The notes beneath the pieces were generated by a model. That model was not told the origin of the DNA. It did no database searches and saw only the letters and a program-made list of their open reading frames with translations. From assembly GCA_030602245.1 (NCBI GenBank), contig JAUWAC010000008.1, positions 1 through 64,000 on the forward strand: a stretch of 64,000 nt of DNA, given 5' to 3'. The translations under genes were made by a program, and so were the position numbers. The stretch is from Marinobacterium sp. GTDB taxonomy: Bacteria; Pseudomonadota; Gammaproteobacteria; Pseudomonadales; Balneatricaceae. This document shows positions 1-8,196 of this stretch, piece after piece; positions within the stretch are counted from its first letter, which is position 1; each line of letters opens with the position of its first letter.

Positions 1-34
1 ATCGTTTCCCCTCGGTCAACTGCTGATAACTCAT
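1..34 (-). CDS. IS30-family transposase, N-terminal fragment (cut by window edge)
   Basis: Only the first 11 codons are inside the window; the gene continues beyond the left edge. Reading the minus strand from the ATG at 34-32 gives MSYQQLTEGKR. This resembles, from memory, the N-terminus of IS30-family DDE transposases, which begin with a short Tyr-Gln-Gln-Leu-Thr-type stretch before the helix-turn-helix. No Shine-Dalgarno is obvious, and the region before the ATG is in a long inverted repeat. Family assignment rests on 11 residues, so it is tentative; the sequence to the left of the window would settle it. Confidence 0.6.
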   Translation of the reverse strand, partial: MSYQQLTEGKR

Positions 35-88
35 GGTGATACTTGCTTCTATCTTTGGCGAGATGAAGCGTACCACCATCAGCAGTTG
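17..88 (-). repeat. Long imperfect hairpin over the transposase start codon
   Basis: The uninterrupted arm 61-88 pairs with 17-54. Paired blocks are 17-27 with 78-88 (11 bp), 35-42 with 70-77 (one mismatch), 45-49 with 65-69 and 51-54 with 61-64; the loop is 55-60. Bulges are 28-34, 43-44 and 50. The 7-base bulge 28-34 is the complement of ATGAGTT, that is, the start codon and the next four bases. In RNA the ribosome-binding region (35-42) would be in stem. Confidence 0.7.
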
Positions 89-144
89 GCTACCTCTCGC
101 CGTTCAACCATGAGTGTCGCACTTATTATCTGAATTCCCGAAGA

Positions 145-181
145 GGTGACACTTTGTCACCCCGGCTGTCAGTTTTTGACA
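145..181. promoter_or_regulatory. Paired TGACA/TGTCA palindromes 3' of pilR
   Basis: Two inverted repeats lie side by side: GGTGACA-CTT-TGTCACC (145-161) and TGTCA-GTTTT-TGACA (167-181). A further CTGTC is at 206-210. On the minus strand the first forms a hairpin about 50 bases after the pilR stop, followed by TCTTC, so it might end pilSR transcription. The spaced (C/G)TGTC units also recall the repeats described for PilR binding in Pseudomonas. Function is not shown. Confidence 0.4.
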
Positions 182-211
182 AACTATCGTTTGAATCCTT
201 GAGCACTGTCA

Positions 212-1600
212 TCACTCGAGTTCGTACTTTTTGATGCGGTAGCGCAGCTGACGCAGCGTCAGCCCCAGGTCGCGGGCAGCGGCGGTGCGGTTCCAGCGGT
301 GTGCTTCCAGCACGGCGATCAGCTGCTCCCGGTCGTCGCCCGCGTCTGCGCCATGCTCATCGCCGCTGAACGATCCCATCGACGTGCCCGGCACTCTTGG
401 CTGCGCTCGGGCATCCAGGGCCAGGTCATCCGCGACGATCAGGTTGCCGTCACAGAGTGCGGCCGCGCGCTCGAGGATGTTTTCCAGCTCACGCACATTG
501 CCGGGGAACGGGTAGTTCAGCAGGGCATCCAGTGCGTCGTCCGACAGCTGAAAGCGTGCCGTCGAGCCTTCCTCCGCATAGTGCCCGTTGATCCGCGCCA
601 GCAGCGCTTCGGCCAGCAGTGGAATATCGTCAGACCGCTCACGCAGGGGCGGCACCTGAAGCTCGATGACGTTAATGCGGTAGTAGAGGTCTTCGCGGAA
701 GCGGCCGGCCTCCACTTCCGCCTGCAGCGGCTTGTGGCTGGCACTGAGAATACGAACATTGACGGGCTGCTCCTGCTCGGCCCCCACCGGACGCACGCGG
801 CGTTCCTGAATCGCGCGCAGCAGCTTGACCTGCATCGCCAGCGGCATGTCGGCGATCTCATCCAGAAACAGCGTCCCGCCGTCAGCCGCCTGAAAGAAGC
901 CGCTGCGATTATGGCTGGCGCCGCTGAAACTGCCCTTTAGGTGACCGAAAAACTCAGACTCCATCAGCTCCGCCGGAATGGCGCCACAGTTGACCGCCAC
1001 GAACGGCTGATCCGCCCGGTTGCTGAGCGCATGAATCATCCGCGCCGTGACCTCCTTGCCGGTACCGGATTCGCCGCTGATGAAAACCGGCGCCTGACTG
1101 CGTGCGAGCTTGGCCACCCGCGCTCTGAGCTGGCGGATCGCGCGGGACTCGCCCACCAGACCATCCCCCTGACCAGCAGCACCTCGCGCCGGCGCCTGCC
1201 GGATCGCCTGGGCAACCAGCTCACGCAGCACATTGATATCAAGCGGTTTGCTGACGCAATCAAATGCACCGGCACGCAGCGCTTCCACCGCCAGCTCCAT
1301 ATTGCCAAAGGCGGTAATTACCGCGACCGGCAGTTGCGGGCACTGCTGCTGAATCTCCTCAACGAGCTCCATGCCGCGCCCATCCGGCAGGCGCATATCG
1401 GTCAGGCAGAGATCGAACGCCTGCCCCTTCAGGGCCGCCCGCGCCTCGGCCAGATTGGCCGCACTGACCACCTCCAGCCCCATGCGGCCCAGTGTTATCT
1501 CAAGCAGTGTGCGCAGATCCGCCTCGTCATCGACGACAAGGGCACGCCCCTGAAGAGGATCGGGCGGTTGGCGCGGTGCAGATTTACAGGTGTCACTCAT
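212..1600 (-). CDS. pilR: Type IV pilus response regulator PilR (sigma-54 activator)
   Basis: NtrC-class activator of 462 residues that, with PilS, turns on sigma-54-dependent pilin transcription in related bacteria. Receiver domain about 18-133 with phospho-acceptor Asp68 and Lys118; AAA+ domain with Walker A GESGTGKE (176-183) and Walker B with TLFLDEIADMP (from 243); C-terminal Fis-type helix-turn-helix (about 425-462). The sigma-54-contact loop reads GSFSGA (223-228), where GAFTGA or GSFTGA is usual. The start at 1600 is chosen over an upstream in-frame start at 1669 because it directly precedes the receiver domain and overlaps the pilS stop by 8 bases (ATGAGTGA), suggesting translational coupling. 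Confidence 0.93.
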   Translation of the reverse strand: MSDTCKSAPRQPPDPLQGRALVVDDEADLRTLLEITLGRMGLEVVSAANLAEARAALKGQAFDLCLTDMRLPDGRGMELVEEIQQQCPQLPVAVITAFGNMELAVEALRAGAFDCVSKPLDINVLRELVAQAIRQAPARGAAGQGDGLVGESRAIRQLRARVAKLARSQAPVFISGESGTGKEVTARMIHALSNRADQPFVAVNCGAIPAELMESEFFGHLKGSFSGASHNRSGFFQAADGGTLFLDEIADMPLAMQVKLLRAIQERRVRPVGAEQEQPVNVRILSASHKPLQAEVEAGRFREDLYYRINVIELQVPPLRERSDDIPLLAEALLARINGHYAEEGSTARFQLSDDALDALLNYPFPGNVRELENILERAAALCDGNLIVADDLALDARAQPRVPGTSMGSFSGDEHGADAGDDREQLIAVLEAHRWNRTAAARDLGLTLRQLRYRIKKYELE

Positions 1601-3188
1601 CGGAATCGTCGTGTACCGGGCGTTCCATCGGGAAACGGATCTGAAAGCAGCTGCCGCTGCCTTCGCCACTATAACTTAACTCGGCATAATTCGCCGCGCA
1701 CAGCTCCTGCGCCAGATAGAGCCCGAGCCCCGTACCACCGCTGCTGGTGGAAAAAAACGGCTCGAAGATCTGGTTCTGCAGCTCGGGCGCAATGCCCGGG
1801 CCGTTGTCGCACAGCTCGATACAGGGGGTTGCCGTCGCGCCGCTGCGGATCAGTTTCAGCACCAGCTCGGGTTCACCCTCCGGCGGGCGGCCGTGCAGCA
1901 GCGCGTTCTCGACCAGTATCGTCAGCACCTGTCGCAGATGCTGCGGATCCACACAGACCTGCGCTGGCGGCAGGACATCGGGCTGCACCTGCAGATGCAG
2001 ATACCGGTGCGCTTCCGGCCAGCCAAGACGCCACTCCTCCAGCAGCTCGCGCAGCCAGCTTTCAAGGGTCAGATCCTGCCAGTGCGATACCTTGCGTCGT
2101 GACAGGTGCAGGATATCCTCCACCAGCCGGTTCAGACGCTGCGACTGGTTCGCGATAATCTCGAGCAGGCGCCGATCCTGTGCATCGACGACGCTGGACT
2201 CCTCCAGTAACTGTACAGACTGGCTGATCGCGCCCAGCGGGTTGCGGATCTCATGGGCCAGACTGGCGGTCAGACGCCCGAGCGCTGCCAGTTTTTCGCG
2301 TTGCAGGCGACTGTTGCGCTCGCGGGTATCCTCGAGCAACAGCAGTGCATGCTGATCGCGGGCGGGTTCGGGCGCTGTCATCTGCACGTGCAGCGGCGCC
2401 AGAATATCGGTTTCGACCGGGTGGCCGGCGCGCCAGTCGCGCAGCGCCCGCGCCAGTGCCGGTGACAGCTGCTCCAGCGGATAGGGCAGTTCATAGCCTG
2501 CTTGTGGTTTAAACAGCTCCGCCGCAACCGGGTTCAACAGGCGCACCTGATCGTCCGCATCGACGACGATCACCCCCTCCTCCATCCGCTGCACTATATA
2601 GGCATTGAGTTCGGTGAGGCTGGCGAGGTGACGCGCGCGCTCCGAGGCGACCGCCTGCGTCGCGGCGGAACGCCGCCCGATCAGTCCACTGAGCAGCGCA
2701 ATCGACAGCAGCACCGAAGCCAGCGCACCGAACCCGGCAACCGGGTAATCACGGTGGCCCAGCCACTGATGCGCCAGCGTCGAGGCCAGCAACCCCAGCA
2801 GTGCCAGCGCGGTATAAAACTGCGCCATGCGCCCCGGTTGCCAGAAACCGGCAAACGCCACCGGAATCAGCAACAGGCTGCCAAATATTTCTACCGGCCG
2901 TCCGCTGGCAAAGCCGAGCAGCGACAGTGCGATGATGTCGACGATAATCTGCAGCCGAAACTGCTGATGACGGGAGTGCTCGCGGGCGCGAATGGTGAAA
3001 CTGAACCCGACGGCGGCGACCAGATACAGCAGTGCGACCGCACTGAACAGCTGTGGCGCCCAGAGCGCCTCGGCCAGTTCAACATCGGGCAGGATCAGCA
3101 GCGTGACGAGCAGACCACTGAGGACCGTGCGGTACAGGTTGAACAGCCGCAGAGCCTTCCAATCGCGCAATTCATGCATCGAGATCAA
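1593..3188 (-). CDS. pilS: Type IV pilus sensor histidine kinase PilS
   Basis: Inner-membrane histidine kinase of 531 residues, the usual PilS size. The N-terminal third holds about six hydrophobic segments (roughly 20-175), followed by a PAS-like region (about 190-290). The H-box SLAHEIRNPLGAIS has His312, and an HATPase domain follows with VENALLHG, DNGPGIAP and GTGLGLYLAQ. In Pseudomonas PilS senses pilin levels in the membrane and phosphorylates PilR; that this holds here is inferred. It is divergent from pilB and followed by overlapping pilR. Confidence 0.93.
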   Translation of the reverse strand: MISMHELRDWKALRLFNLYRTVLSGLLVTLLILPDVELAEALWAPQLFSAVALLYLVAAVGFSFTIRAREHSRHQQFRLQIIVDIIALSLLGFASGRPVEIFGSLLLIPVAFAGFWQPGRMAQFYTALALLGLLASTLAHQWLGHRDYPVAGFGALASVLLSIALLSGLIGRRSAATQAVASERARHLASLTELNAYIVQRMEEGVIVVDADDQVRLLNPVAAELFKPQAGYELPYPLEQLSPALARALRDWRAGHPVETDILAPLHVQMTAPEPARDQHALLLLEDTRERNSRLQREKLAALGRLTASLAHEIRNPLGAISQSVQLLEESSVVDAQDRRLLEIIANQSQRLNRLVEDILHLSRRKVSHWQDLTLESWLRELLEEWRLGWPEAHRYLHLQVQPDVLPPAQVCVDPQHLRQVLTILVENALLHGRPPEGEPELVLKLIRSGATATPCIELCDNGPGIAPELQNQIFEPFFSTSSGGTGLGLYLAQELCAANYAELSYSGEGSGSCFQIRFPMERPVHDDSDE

Positions 3189-3214
3189 CCATACCGCAAA
3201 CAGGGTTATCGATA

Positions 3215-3248
3215 TTTGCCAGCCCCCGATACCTGCTATAGAGTATCG
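3215..3248 (+). promoter_or_regulatory. Candidate pilB promoter with embedded inverted repeat
   Basis: In the 104-base pilS/pilB divergent gap, TTTGCC (3215-3220) and TATAGA (3237-3242) are 16 bases apart, pointing at pilB. The -10 lies inside an inverted repeat CGATAC-N10-GTATCG (3227-3248), which could be an operator. The -35 match is modest. Confidence 0.35.
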
Positions 3249-3292
3249 AGTCAGCTCTCATCCTTCTGATCGCACAGATTAAGGTACGGCAG

Positions 3293-5005
3293 TTGTCAAA
3301 CGGATTTCAACCACTCAGCGGTCTTGCCAAGCGCCTTGTCAATGACGGCGTTTTTTCCGCTGAAGTCGCCATGGATGCCCTGACGTCGGCCCGCAATGCC
3401 AATCAGAGTTTTGTCAGTTACATCATCGCCCAGCGTCTGGTCAGCGCCCACCGCGCGGCCAGTGCAGCCGCCGAAGAGTTCGGCCTGCCGCTGCTGGATC
3501 TGGACGCGTTCAATGTCGAATCGATTCCACAGGGGCTGATCGCCGAAAACCTGATCACGGCCCACCGCGCGCTGCCGCTGATGCAACGCGATAACCGCCT
3601 CTTTGTCGCGATCGCGGATCCCACCAACCTGCAGGCGCTCGACGAGATCAAGTTCCACACCGGCATCACCACGGAAGCGGTGATCGTCGAGGAGGACAAG
3701 CTCGCCCGCAAGATCGACGCGTTCCTGGACAACGGCTCCGAAGCACTGGAAGAGCTGGACGATGCCGACCTCGACAACATCGAGACGGAAGACACCGGCA
3801 AACGTCAGGAGGAAGAAAGCGCCGAAGAGGCCACCTCCGATGCGCCGATCGTCCGCTTTATCAACAAGGTGCTGCTGGATGCGATCAAGAACGGCGCCTC
3901 GGACATCCATTTCGAACCCTACGAGAAGACGTACCGGATCCGCTGCCGTATCGACGGTATTCTGCAGGAGGTCAGCACGCCGCCGACCAATCTGGCATCA
4001 CGCCTGTCAGCGCGTCTCAAGGTCATGTCCAACATGGACATCGCCGAACGCCGGGTACCGCAGGATGGCCGTATCAAATTGAAGGTGTCGGAGAAGCGCT
4101 CGATCGACTTCCGTGTCAACACGTTGCCGACCCTGTGGGGCGAAAAGATTGTACTGCGTATTCTGGACCCGACCAGCGCGACCATCGGCGTCGACGCGCT
4201 CGGCTTCGAGCCGGACCAGAAAGAGATCTACATGAGCACGCTGGAGCGCCCGCAGGGGATGGTGCTCGTCACCGGTCCGACCGGTTCCGGTAAGACGGTC
4301 ACGCTGTATACCGGCCTCAATATTCTGAATACCGAAGAGCGCAACATCTCCACCGCCGAAGACCCGGTCGAGATCAATATGGAGGGGATCAACCAGGTTC
4401 ACGTGAACCCGAAGGTGGGTCTGACCTTCGCCGAGGCACTGCGCGCCTTCCTGCGTCAGGACCCGGACGTGGTCATGGTCGGTGAGATTCGAGATCTGGA
4501 AACCGCGGAGATCGCCATCAAGGCGGCCCAGACCGGCCACATGGTACTCTCGACCCTGCACACCAACAGCGCCCCCGAAACCCTGACCCGTCTGCGCAAC
4601 ATGGGCGTGCCCTCGTTCAACATTGCCACCTCGGTCAGCCTGATCATCGCACAGCGTCTGGCCCGTCGCCTGTGCGAGTCCTGTAAGCAGCCGGCTTCCA
4701 TACCCGAAGCGACACTGCTGGAAGAGGGCTTCAAGCCGGAACAACTGGCGGGTTTGCATATTTACGAAGCCAACCACGACGGCTGCCCCAAGTGTAACCG
4801 CGGCTATAAAGGCCGAGTGGGGATCTACGAAATGCTGGTCATGACCACCGAGATTGCCGAATGCATCATGGAAAACGGCAACTCACTGGATATACTGCGA
4901 GTAGCACGCGATCAGGGCTTCAAGACGCTGCGACAGTCGGGCCTGCTGAAAGTGGCGAACGGCCTGACCAGCCTCGAAGAGATGAACCGCGTCATCAAGG
5001 TCTGA
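3293..5005 (+). CDS. pilB: Type IV pilus assembly ATPase PilB
   Basis: Cytoplasmic hexameric ATPase that drives pilus extension; 570 residues, normal for the family. N-terminal MshEN/GspE-type domain, then the ATPase core with Walker A GPTGSGKT (about 328-335), His/Asp boxes and a Walker B around DVVMVGEIRD, followed by a four-cysteine zinc motif (CESC about 460 and CPKC about 497). The start is TTG at 3293, preceded by AAGG at an 8-base spacing; no ATG occurs in frame before residue 27. It is the first gene of pilB-pilC-pilD. Confidence 0.95.
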   Translation: MSNGFQPLSGLAKRLVNDGVFSAEVAMDALTSARNANQSFVSYIIAQRLVSAHRAASAAAEEFGLPLLDLDAFNVESIPQGLIAENLITAHRALPLMQRDNRLFVAIADPTNLQALDEIKFHTGITTEAVIVEEDKLARKIDAFLDNGSEALEELDDADLDNIETEDTGKRQEEESAEEATSDAPIVRFINKVLLDAIKNGASDIHFEPYEKTYRIRCRIDGILQEVSTPPTNLASRLSARLKVMSNMDIAERRVPQDGRIKLKVSEKRSIDFRVNTLPTLWGEKIVLRILDPTSATIGVDALGFEPDQKEIYMSTLERPQGMVLVTGPTGSGKTVTLYTGLNILNTEERNISTAEDPVEINMEGINQVHVNPKVGLTFAEALRAFLRQDPDVVMVGEIRDLETAEIAIKAAQTGHMVLSTLHTNSAPETLTRLRNMGVPSFNIATSVSLIIAQRLARRLCESCKQPASIPEATLLEEGFKPEQLAGLHIYEANHDGCPKCNRGYKGRVGIYEMLVMTTEIAECIMENGNSLDILRVARDQGFKTLRQSGLLKVANGLTSLEEMNRVIKV

Positions 5006-5040
5006 TCGACGCGAACAGGAACAGCTAGAAGGCGGCACCT

Positions 5041-6270
5041 ATGGCGACAAAAACCAAGGAAGCGAAGCGGATCACGTTTGCCTGGCAGGGAAAGGATAAA
5101 AGCGGCAACAAAAGCAAGGGCAAAATCGACGCCGAAAGCATCGCCGCCGCCAAGATGCTGCTGCGCAAGCAGGGCATCAACCCGAGCCGGGTCGCCAAGG
5201 ATCGTGGTTCGCTGTTCAGTGGCGGTCGTAACAAACCGATCAAACCGCTCGATATCGCCCTCTTCACACGCCAGATGGCGACGATGATGAAAGCCGGCGT
5301 GCCGCTGATTCAGGGCCTTGAGATCGTCGGTAACGGGGCCGAGAAGGTCAAGCTGAAGGAGCTGATCTACAAGATTCGCGCCGATGTCAGCGGCGGCAGC
5401 GACTTCTCCAGCGCCCTGGCCAAACACCCCGACTACTTCGACGACCTGTTCTGCAGCCTGGTCAAGGCCGGTGAATCGTCCGGTCAGCTGGAAACCATGC
5501 TCGACCGTATCGCGACCTACAAGGAAAAGATCGAGTCGCTGAAGGCGAAGATCAAGAAAGCGCTGACCTACCCGACCGCGGTTATCATCGTCGCGATCAT
5601 CGTCACCGCGATCCTGCTGGTGAAGGTGGTACCGGTATTCGATGATGTTTTCAGCAGCTTCGGTGCCGAGCTGCCGGCATTCACGCTGTGGGTCATCGGG
5701 CTATCGGAGATCGCACAAAAATACTGGTTCTTCGTCCTTCTTGGCATCATTGCCGGTATCGTCGCGTTTGTGCAGGCTCGCAAACGATCGGAGAAGTTCG
5801 CCGACTTTGTCGACAAGGCACTGCTGAAAATCCCGATCATCGGTCCCATCATCCGCGAGGCGATCATCGCCCGTTTCGCCCGCACCCTCGCCACCACCTT
5901 CGCCGCTGGCGTGCCGCTGGTACAGGCGCTGGATTCCACCGCTGGCGCGGCCGGTAACGTGGTGTATCGCAACGCCACGCTGCAGATCCGGAACGGCGTC
6001 TCCACCGGCCAGTCGCTGACCAATGCGATCAACATGACCGGTGTGTTCGATGTCATGGTGGTGCAGATGGTGTCGATCGGCGAGGAAGCCGGTTCACTGG
6101 ACATGATGCTCGATAAGGTCGCGAGCTTCTACGAGGAATCGGTGGACAACGCGGTCGACAACTTGTCGAGCCTGCTCGAGCCTCTGATTATGGTGATTCT
6201 CGGTATTCTGGTCGGTGGCCTCGTTATCGCCATGTACCTGCCGATCTTCCAGCTCGGTAACGTCGTCTGA
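5041..6270 (+). CDS. pilC: Type IV pilus platform protein PilC
   Basis: Polytopic inner-membrane protein of 409 residues on which PilB and retraction ATPases act. It shows two repeated T2SSF domains: the first about residues 72-195, ending in a hydrophobic segment near VIIVAIIVTAILLVKVV, and the second about 275-400, ending in LIMVILGILVGGLVIAMYLP. A middle membrane segment lies near FFVLLGIIAGIVAFV. The first 35 residues are Lys-rich and cytoplasmic. It follows pilB by 35 bases and precedes pilD by 3 bases, so the three are very likely one operon. Confidence 0.95.
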   Translation: MATKTKEAKRITFAWQGKDKSGNKSKGKIDAESIAAAKMLLRKQGINPSRVAKDRGSLFSGGRNKPIKPLDIALFTRQMATMMKAGVPLIQGLEIVGNGAEKVKLKELIYKIRADVSGGSDFSSALAKHPDYFDDLFCSLVKAGESSGQLETMLDRIATYKEKIESLKAKIKKALTYPTAVIIVAIIVTAILLVKVVPVFDDVFSSFGAELPAFTLWVIGLSEIAQKYWFFVLLGIIAGIVAFVQARKRSEKFADFVDKALLKIPIIGPIIREAIIARFARTLATTFAAGVPLVQALDSTAGAAGNVVYRNATLQIRNGVSTGQSLTNAINMTGVFDVMVVQMVSIGEEAGSLDMMLDKVASFYEESVDNAVDNLSSLLEPLIMVILGILVGGLVIAMYLPIFQLGNVV

Positions 6271-6273
6271 GGC

Positions 6274-7131
6274 ATGGCAACGCTTGAACTGCTCGGCCAC
6301 GGCGGCCTCTTTGCACTGATCATCGCACTGCTGCTGTCACTGATGGTGGGCAGCTTTCTCAATGTGGTGATCTATCGCCTGCCGGTGATGATGGAGCGTG
6401 AATGGCAGGCGATGACCGCATCCGAAGAGACGGCGGAAGATGCAGCGCCTTTCAACCTCGCCGTTCCGGCATCGCGCTGTCCCCACTGCGGCCATCTGAT
6501 TCGCTGGTACGAAAACATCCCGCTGCTCAGTTATCTGGCCCTGCGCGGGAAATGCAGTGATTGCGGCACCCGCATCTCTGCGCGCTACCCTGCCATCGAA
6601 CTGCTGACGGGCCTGGTTGGCGCCTATATCGGCTGGCAGTTCGGCCTGGGCATGACCGGCATGGCGCTGCTGCTGCTGAGCTGGACGCTGATCGCCCTGA
6701 CGTTCATCGATATCGATCATCAGCTGCTGCCGGATCGGCTCACGCTGCCCCTGCTCTGGCTCGGTCTGCTGCTCAACAGCGTCAGCCTGTTCACGACGCT
6801 CGAGCACGCCGTGTATGGAGCGGCCGCCGGTTATCTCGTGCTGTGGAGCGTCTACTGGCTGTTCAAGTTGCTGACCGGCAAGGAAGGGATGGGATATGGC
6901 GATTTCAAGCTGCTGGCCGCGATCGGCGCCTGGGGCGGATTTGAAGTCCTGCCGCTGACAATCCTGCTCTCATCGGTGGTCGGCGTCGTGCTCGGCGTCA
7001 CCCTGATGGCGCTGCGCCGACACCAGATGGCCAACCCGCTGCCGTTCGGCCCCTATCTGGCCATCGCTGGCTGGATTGCCATACTCTGGGGCGATCAGCT
7101 CAACCATTGGTACCTGAGCCTGCTGCTCTGA
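6274..7131 (+). CDS. pilD: Prepilin peptidase / N-methyltransferase PilD
   Basis: Inner-membrane aspartic protease of 285 residues that removes the leader peptide from type IV prepilins and methylates the new N-terminus. The cytoplasmic loop has both zinc-binding pairs (CPHCGH about 69-74 and CSDCG about 94-98), typical of the bifunctional form. The two catalytic aspartates sit in DIDHQLLPD and GYGDFKL. About eight hydrophobic segments are present. Last gene of pilBCD; it converges with yacG across a 125-base gap that holds a short palindrome (7164-7178) and nothing else recognisable. Confidence 0.95.
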   Translation: MATLELLGHGGLFALIIALLLSLMVGSFLNVVIYRLPVMMEREWQAMTASEETAEDAAPFNLAVPASRCPHCGHLIRWYENIPLLSYLALRGKCSDCGTRISARYPAIELLTGLVGAYIGWQFGLGMTGMALLLLSWTLIALTFIDIDHQLLPDRLTLPLLWLGLLLNSVSLFTTLEHAVYGAAAGYLVLWSVYWLFKLLTGKEGMGYGDFKLLAAIGAWGGFEVLPLTILLSSVVGVVLGVTLMALRRHQMANPLPFGPYLAIAGWIAILWGDQLNHWYLSLLL

Positions 7132-7256
7132 GCTGACGGACCTATACGGGCTTAGGAGGTAACAGCGGGCCGCCCGCTCGCGTCGTCGGTCACACCCACT
7201 GCCACATCCCCTTTTTCACCGGGCATGCGTCCTGGCACAACGCCGGTAACGCCGTA

Positions 7257-7469
7257 TCAGTGCCGCGTTGGCGTAAACGCCTGCTCTTCCGGCTCCAGAC
7301 CGGTGCTGTAGTCATCCAGACTGGGCTCTGCCGGGATCTGATAACCTTCGCTGGCCCACTCTCCCAGATCGATCAGACGGCAGCGCTTGCTGCAGAACGG
7401 ACGGTAGGCGTTGTCGGTGCTGTACTCGGTGGGTTTGCCACATTGTGGGCAGTCGATCTTGCGGCTCAT
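7257..7469 (-). CDS. yacG: DNA gyrase inhibitor YacG
   Basis: Small zinc protein of 70 residues; family members bind and inhibit DNA gyrase. The C-X2-C-X15-C-X3-C zinc-binding pattern is visible as CPQCG near the start and CSKRC further on, followed by the conserved RLIDLGEWASEGY block. The C-terminal tail is acidic. A strong GGAGG lies 6 bases before the ATG. The start overlaps the coaE stop by 4 bases (ATGA), a common coaE-yacG arrangement. Confidence 0.93.
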   Translation of the reverse strand: MSRKIDCPQCGKPTEYSTDNAYRPFCSKRCRLIDLGEWASEGYQIPAEPSLDDYSTGLEPEEQAFTPTRH

Positions 7470-8155
7470 GCATGACCTCCGTGACCGGTATGAATTTCAG
7501 TACTGCATTCAGAACGGCGGCTGATCGTCTCCAGCAGCTGCCGGTGGAGCTTATTAACCTGCGCCTTCAGCGCGGCGAGATCGCCGCTGTTATCGAGCCG
7601 GTAATCGGCACGGGCAACACGCTCGTGGCGCGCCATCTGGCTGTCGATGATGCGGCGGATCTGGGCACGGTCGGCATGGTCGCGACGGCTGGCACGCTCA
7701 AGCTGCAGCGCCTCATCGACATCGACGACGATCACCGCGTCCACCAGCTGATCCTGTCCGGTTTCGAACAGCAGGGGCGAGACCAGCAGCACATAGGGAG
7801 GGCCGGCGTCCTGAGCACGCGCGAGCTGGCGCTGGATCCGCTCACGGATCAGCGGGTGCAACAGCGATTCCAGCCACTGTTTTTCGGCCGCAGCAGTAAA
7901 GATGATCTGCCGCAGAGCGGCGCGGTTGAGCGTACCCTCCACGGTCAGCACGTCGGGACCAAAATGCTCGACAATACGTGCCAGTGCCGGCTCGCCCGGT
8001 GCCACGACATCTCGGGCCACCACATCGGCATCAACGAGCGGCACCCCGAGGGCGGCAAAGCAGTCGGCCGCGGCACTCTTGCCACTGCCGATCCCGCCAG
8101 TCAAACCAAGCCTGAGTGATCGCCCCGGCTGCGAAGCTGTAGGACTGGATGCCAC
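7466..8155 (-). CDS. coaE: Dephospho-CoA kinase CoaE
   Basis: Last enzyme of CoA synthesis, phosphorylating the 3'-OH of dephospho-CoA. P-loop GLTGGIGSGKS lies near residue 15-25, with the conserved LVDADVVARDVV block after it. I place the start at GTG 8155 (229 residues) because GGAG lies 7 bases before it; a TTG at 8200 would also be in frame and would overlap the previous stop, but has a poorer context. It is in a tight minus-strand run with the MutT-type gene upstream and yacG downstream. Confidence 0.93.
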   Translation of the reverse strand: MASSPTASQPGRSLRLGLTGGIGSGKSAAADCFAALGVPLVDADVVARDVVAPGEPALARIVEHFGPDVLTVEGTLNRAALRQIIFTAAAEKQWLESLLHPLIRERIQRQLARAQDAGPPYVLLVSPLLFETGQDQLVDAVIVVDVDEALQLERASRRDHADRAQIRRIIDSQMARHERVARADYRLDNSGDLAALKAQVNKLHRQLLETISRRSECSTEIHTGHGGHA

Positions 8156-8196
8156 TGCGTCTCTCCCCTGTTTATCGGGCCGCCCAATCGCTGCAC

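Larger units (their letters stand above)
1..130 (-). mobile_element. Right-hand edge of an IS30-like insertion sequence
   Basis: This is the 5' side of the transposase gene plus roughly 100 bases of untranslated leader. The terminal inverted repeat cannot be fixed because the other end of the element is outside the window, so the boundary near 130 is approximate. The element abuts the 3' side of pilR, a place where a pilin or other pilus gene might otherwise have been expected. Confidence 0.45.

Noticed and set aside
941..2158. Long plus-strand open frame of about 400 codons opposite pilR/pilS
   Set aside because: It lies antisense to two clear genes and its sequence is Arg/Pro/Gln-rich low complexity, a result of GC-rich codon structure.
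7164..7178. Palindrome AGCGGGCCGCCCGCT after pilD as a terminator
   Set aside because: No T-run on either strand and only a one-base loop; likely chance in GC-rich DNA.
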